Below the pieces are notes generated by a model. It made no database searches and was not told the origin of the DNA. It worked only from the letters and a program-made list of their open reading frames with translations. The position numbers were made by a program, and so were the translations under genes. A DNA stretch of 6,216 nucleotides from Candidatus Babelota bacterium (GTDB lineage: Bacteria > JAGOBX01), in assembly GCA_017999075.1 (NCBI GenBank), contig JAGOBX010000224.1, positions 1-6,216 on the forward strand, given 5' to 3'. The stretch's first letter is position 1. Each line of letters opens with the position of its first letter. This document shows positions 4,778 through 6,216 of this stretch, one piece after another.

Positions 4778-6216
4778 ATGACAAATACCGAGAATGAAGA
4801 TATAGATGAATTTAAAAATGCGATAATTTCAAACATCTCACACGAATTAAGAACACCTCTTGTGGCAATAAGAGGTTATGCGGAAATTATGTCCAATGGA
4901 GGCCTGGGAGAACTTAACGATAAACAGCAGAATTCCTTAAAAATCATTGTCAGGAATGTTGACAAGCTTGTAAGTCTTATAACTGATTTTCTTGATTTTT
5001 CAAAAATTGTTTCTAAAAAAAATGTTTTGCTTAAGAAAGAAATTTTTTTATTATCTGAAGTTGTTGAAACTGTTATTGAAAAATTGGAGATAATGGCTTC
5101 TGAAAAAAAAATAAAGATTGAACTTAAATACGACAAATCAATTTTAGTTGAAGCAGATAAACATAAAATAGGAAGAATATTATTTAATCTTATACAGAAT
5201 TCTATTAAATTCAATAAAGAAGAGGGGTATATAAAAATTTGTTTTGATGTAAATAACAATAATTTAATTATTGAAATATCAGATTCTGGAATTGGAATAC
5301 CACAGGAGAAAATAGATAAGGTTTTTGAAAGTTTTTATAAGGTGGATTATTCTGATAAAAAAAAATATGATGGCGTAGGCATTGGATTAAGCGTTGTAAA
5401 AGAGTACGTATATCTGCATAAAGGTAATTTTAAAATAGAAAAATCCTCTCCTTCAGGAACAGTTTTTAAAATAAAAATTCCTATAGTTTTAACGGGTGAC
5501 ATTGTTTCTTCGGAAATAATAGCTGTTCTTAAAAAAAAAGTTTTTTTTCTTTTCTGTAATAACAATTTGCTGCTGTTAAATATCAAACGGATGTTTTTAA
5601 ATCTTGGATTTAATATAATTGATTCTTCAGATGCATTTGAATCAGATTTTTTTATAAATAAATATAATCCTGATATGATTTTTAATTTTATTACAGAGAA
5701 AAACGATGTAGTTTTTTTTAATAATTTTAACCAAGCAGATAATATTGATATTCCTCTATATAATTTTATAGTTAAAACAGAAGACTCTGTTATAAAATCC
5801 ATTTCATTAATAAACATGATTCGTCAATCATATATTTTGTCTAAGTCTTTTAAAAATTCATTTATTGCGCTGCTTAAAGCCTTAAATAAAGATAATAATG
5901 TGCAATTAGCTTTATGCTCAAAAAACGAAGCGCACAGATCATTGTTTATGTTGGAAAATGGCGATAGTATAAAAATTTTTTCGTCGCCGGCAGAAGCGGC
6001 CGAGGATGAATTTGATAATATTTTAATTGATCTGAATAGTGTGAATTTTGAATTGAGTGAATTGAATTCTGATATTTTTGAAAATAAAAAATTTTTTTTT
6101 GCCATACAGGAAATTAATTCAGATATTATAAATAGATTTTTTGAATACGATCAGTTAAATTATAATTTTTCAATAGATGAATTGTTTAATGTTATAGGCA
6201 AAATGTACCTTAATAC
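4778..6216 (+). CDS. Sensorless histidine kinase with degenerate receiver-like tail (3' partial)
   Basis: A cytoplasmic two-component histidine kinase, 479 residues visible and open at the right edge. HisKA: the H-box SNISHELRTP has phospho-accepting H22. The HATPase domain shows N-box NLIQNSIKFN (N137, N141), G1 DSGIGIP (169-175), F-box KVFESFYK (181-188) and G2 GVGIGLS (199-205), so catalysis looks intact. Residues 254-310 resemble a receiver fold (VFFLFCNNN, then a helix, then PDMIFNF), but the acidic pair is Asn and the phospho-Asp position near 303-304 is Asn/Phe. Residues 375-419 look like a second copy (VQLALCSKN ... DNILIDL) that keeps D418 but not the acidic pair. Only 11 residues precede HisKA, so there is no sensor, PAS or membrane segment. 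An in-frame stop at 4733 limits upstream extension. ATG 4778 is preferred; TTG 4751 and 4760 are alternatives, none with a Shine-Dalgarno. No response regulator is visible; the domain reading of the tail is inference. Confidence 0.85.
   Translation, partial: MTNTENEDIDEFKNAIISNISHELRTPLVAIRGYAEIMSNGGLGELNDKQQNSLKIIVRNVDKLVSLITDFLDFSKIVSKKNVLLKKEIFLLSEVVETVIEKLEIMASEKKIKIELKYDKSILVEADKHKIGRILFNLIQNSIKFNKEEGYIKICFDVNNNNLIIEISDSGIGIPQEKIDKVFESFYKVDYSDKKKYDGVGIGLSVVKEYVYLHKGNFKIEKSSPSGTVFKIKIPIVLTGDIVSSEIIAVLKKKVFFLFCNNNLLLLNIKRMFLNLGFNIIDSSDAFESDFFINKYNPDMIFNFITEKNDVVFFNNFNQADNIDIPLYNFIVKTEDSVIKSISLINMIRQSYILSKSFKNSFIALLKALNKDNNVQLALCSKNEAHRSLFMLENGDSIKIFSSPAEAAEDEFDNILIDLNSVNFELSELNSDIFENKKFFFAIQEINSDIINRFFEYDQLNYNFSIDELFNVIGKMYLN
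5531..5548 (+). other. A9-G-T8 homopolymer pair inside the kinase gene (possible slippage site)
   Basis: Nine A (5531-5539), a G and eight T (5541-5548) sit at the boundary between the kinase core and the receiver-like tail, around codons 252-257. The zero frame holds A AAA AAA. A -1 shift would meet TAA at 5557 and a +1 shift would also terminate shortly after (TAA at 5577), so polymerase or ribosome slippage would yield a kinase-only product of about 260 residues. Similar runs occur elsewhere in this AT-rich DNA, so function is unproven. Confidence 0.3.

Noticed and set aside
4876-6105. Three minus-strand open frames (4876-5259, 5347-5817, 5824-6105)
   Set aside because: They lie antisense to the histidine kinase, whose plus-strand frame is open throughout and has all catalytic motifs; the minus-strand products are low-complexity Ser/Phe/Leu-rich shadows.

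Overview
The window is a very AT-rich bacterial segment (about 30% G+C by eye) with few gaps between genes. It uses the standard bacterial code: TGA ends two of the genes. None of the four visible starts has a convincing Shine-Dalgarno sequence. The phylum cannot be fixed from this window. The gene types (sugar-nucleotide aminotransferase, cobalamin-type radical SAM enzyme, TPR glycosyltransferase, ComEA) suggest an organism with surface glycans and a DNA-uptake apparatus.

Layout. (1) Positions 1-2494, plus strand: the end of a surface-glycan operon. A DegT/DnrJ/EryC1/StrS aminotransferase, cut at its 5' end by the window edge, overlaps by ATGA a B12-binding-domain radical SAM protein. (2) Positions 2495-2522: a 28-bp convergent junction inside an AT-only hairpin. 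(3) Positions 2523-4644, minus strand: a two-gene unit read right to left, with a ComEA-like protein (membrane anchor, SLBB-like domain, twin helix-hairpin-helix) followed 10 nt later by a GT2 glycosyltransferase with a TPR tail. (4) Positions 4645-4777: a divergent control region centred on a perfect 10-bp inverted repeat whose arms carry a TTGAAA -35-like box for each direction. (5) Positions 4778-6216, plus strand: a histidine kinase that runs off the right edge. It begins almost directly at the phospho-acceptor helix, has no sensor domain, and carries C-terminal sequence that looks like decayed receiver domains.

How the genes fit together. The left operon probably makes an amino sugar for a surface polysaccharide and modifies a lipid or glycan-related substrate. 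The minus-strand pair joins a DNA-uptake receptor to a glycosyltransferase, an unusual partnership. The kinase is divergently transcribed from comEA and could share its regulation. The most notable items are the sensorless kinase with pseudo-receiver tail, the symmetric divergent operator/promoter, and the near-duplicate PRIGPKT hairpins in ComEA. I see no RNA genes, CRISPR arrays, insertion sequences or attachment sites.
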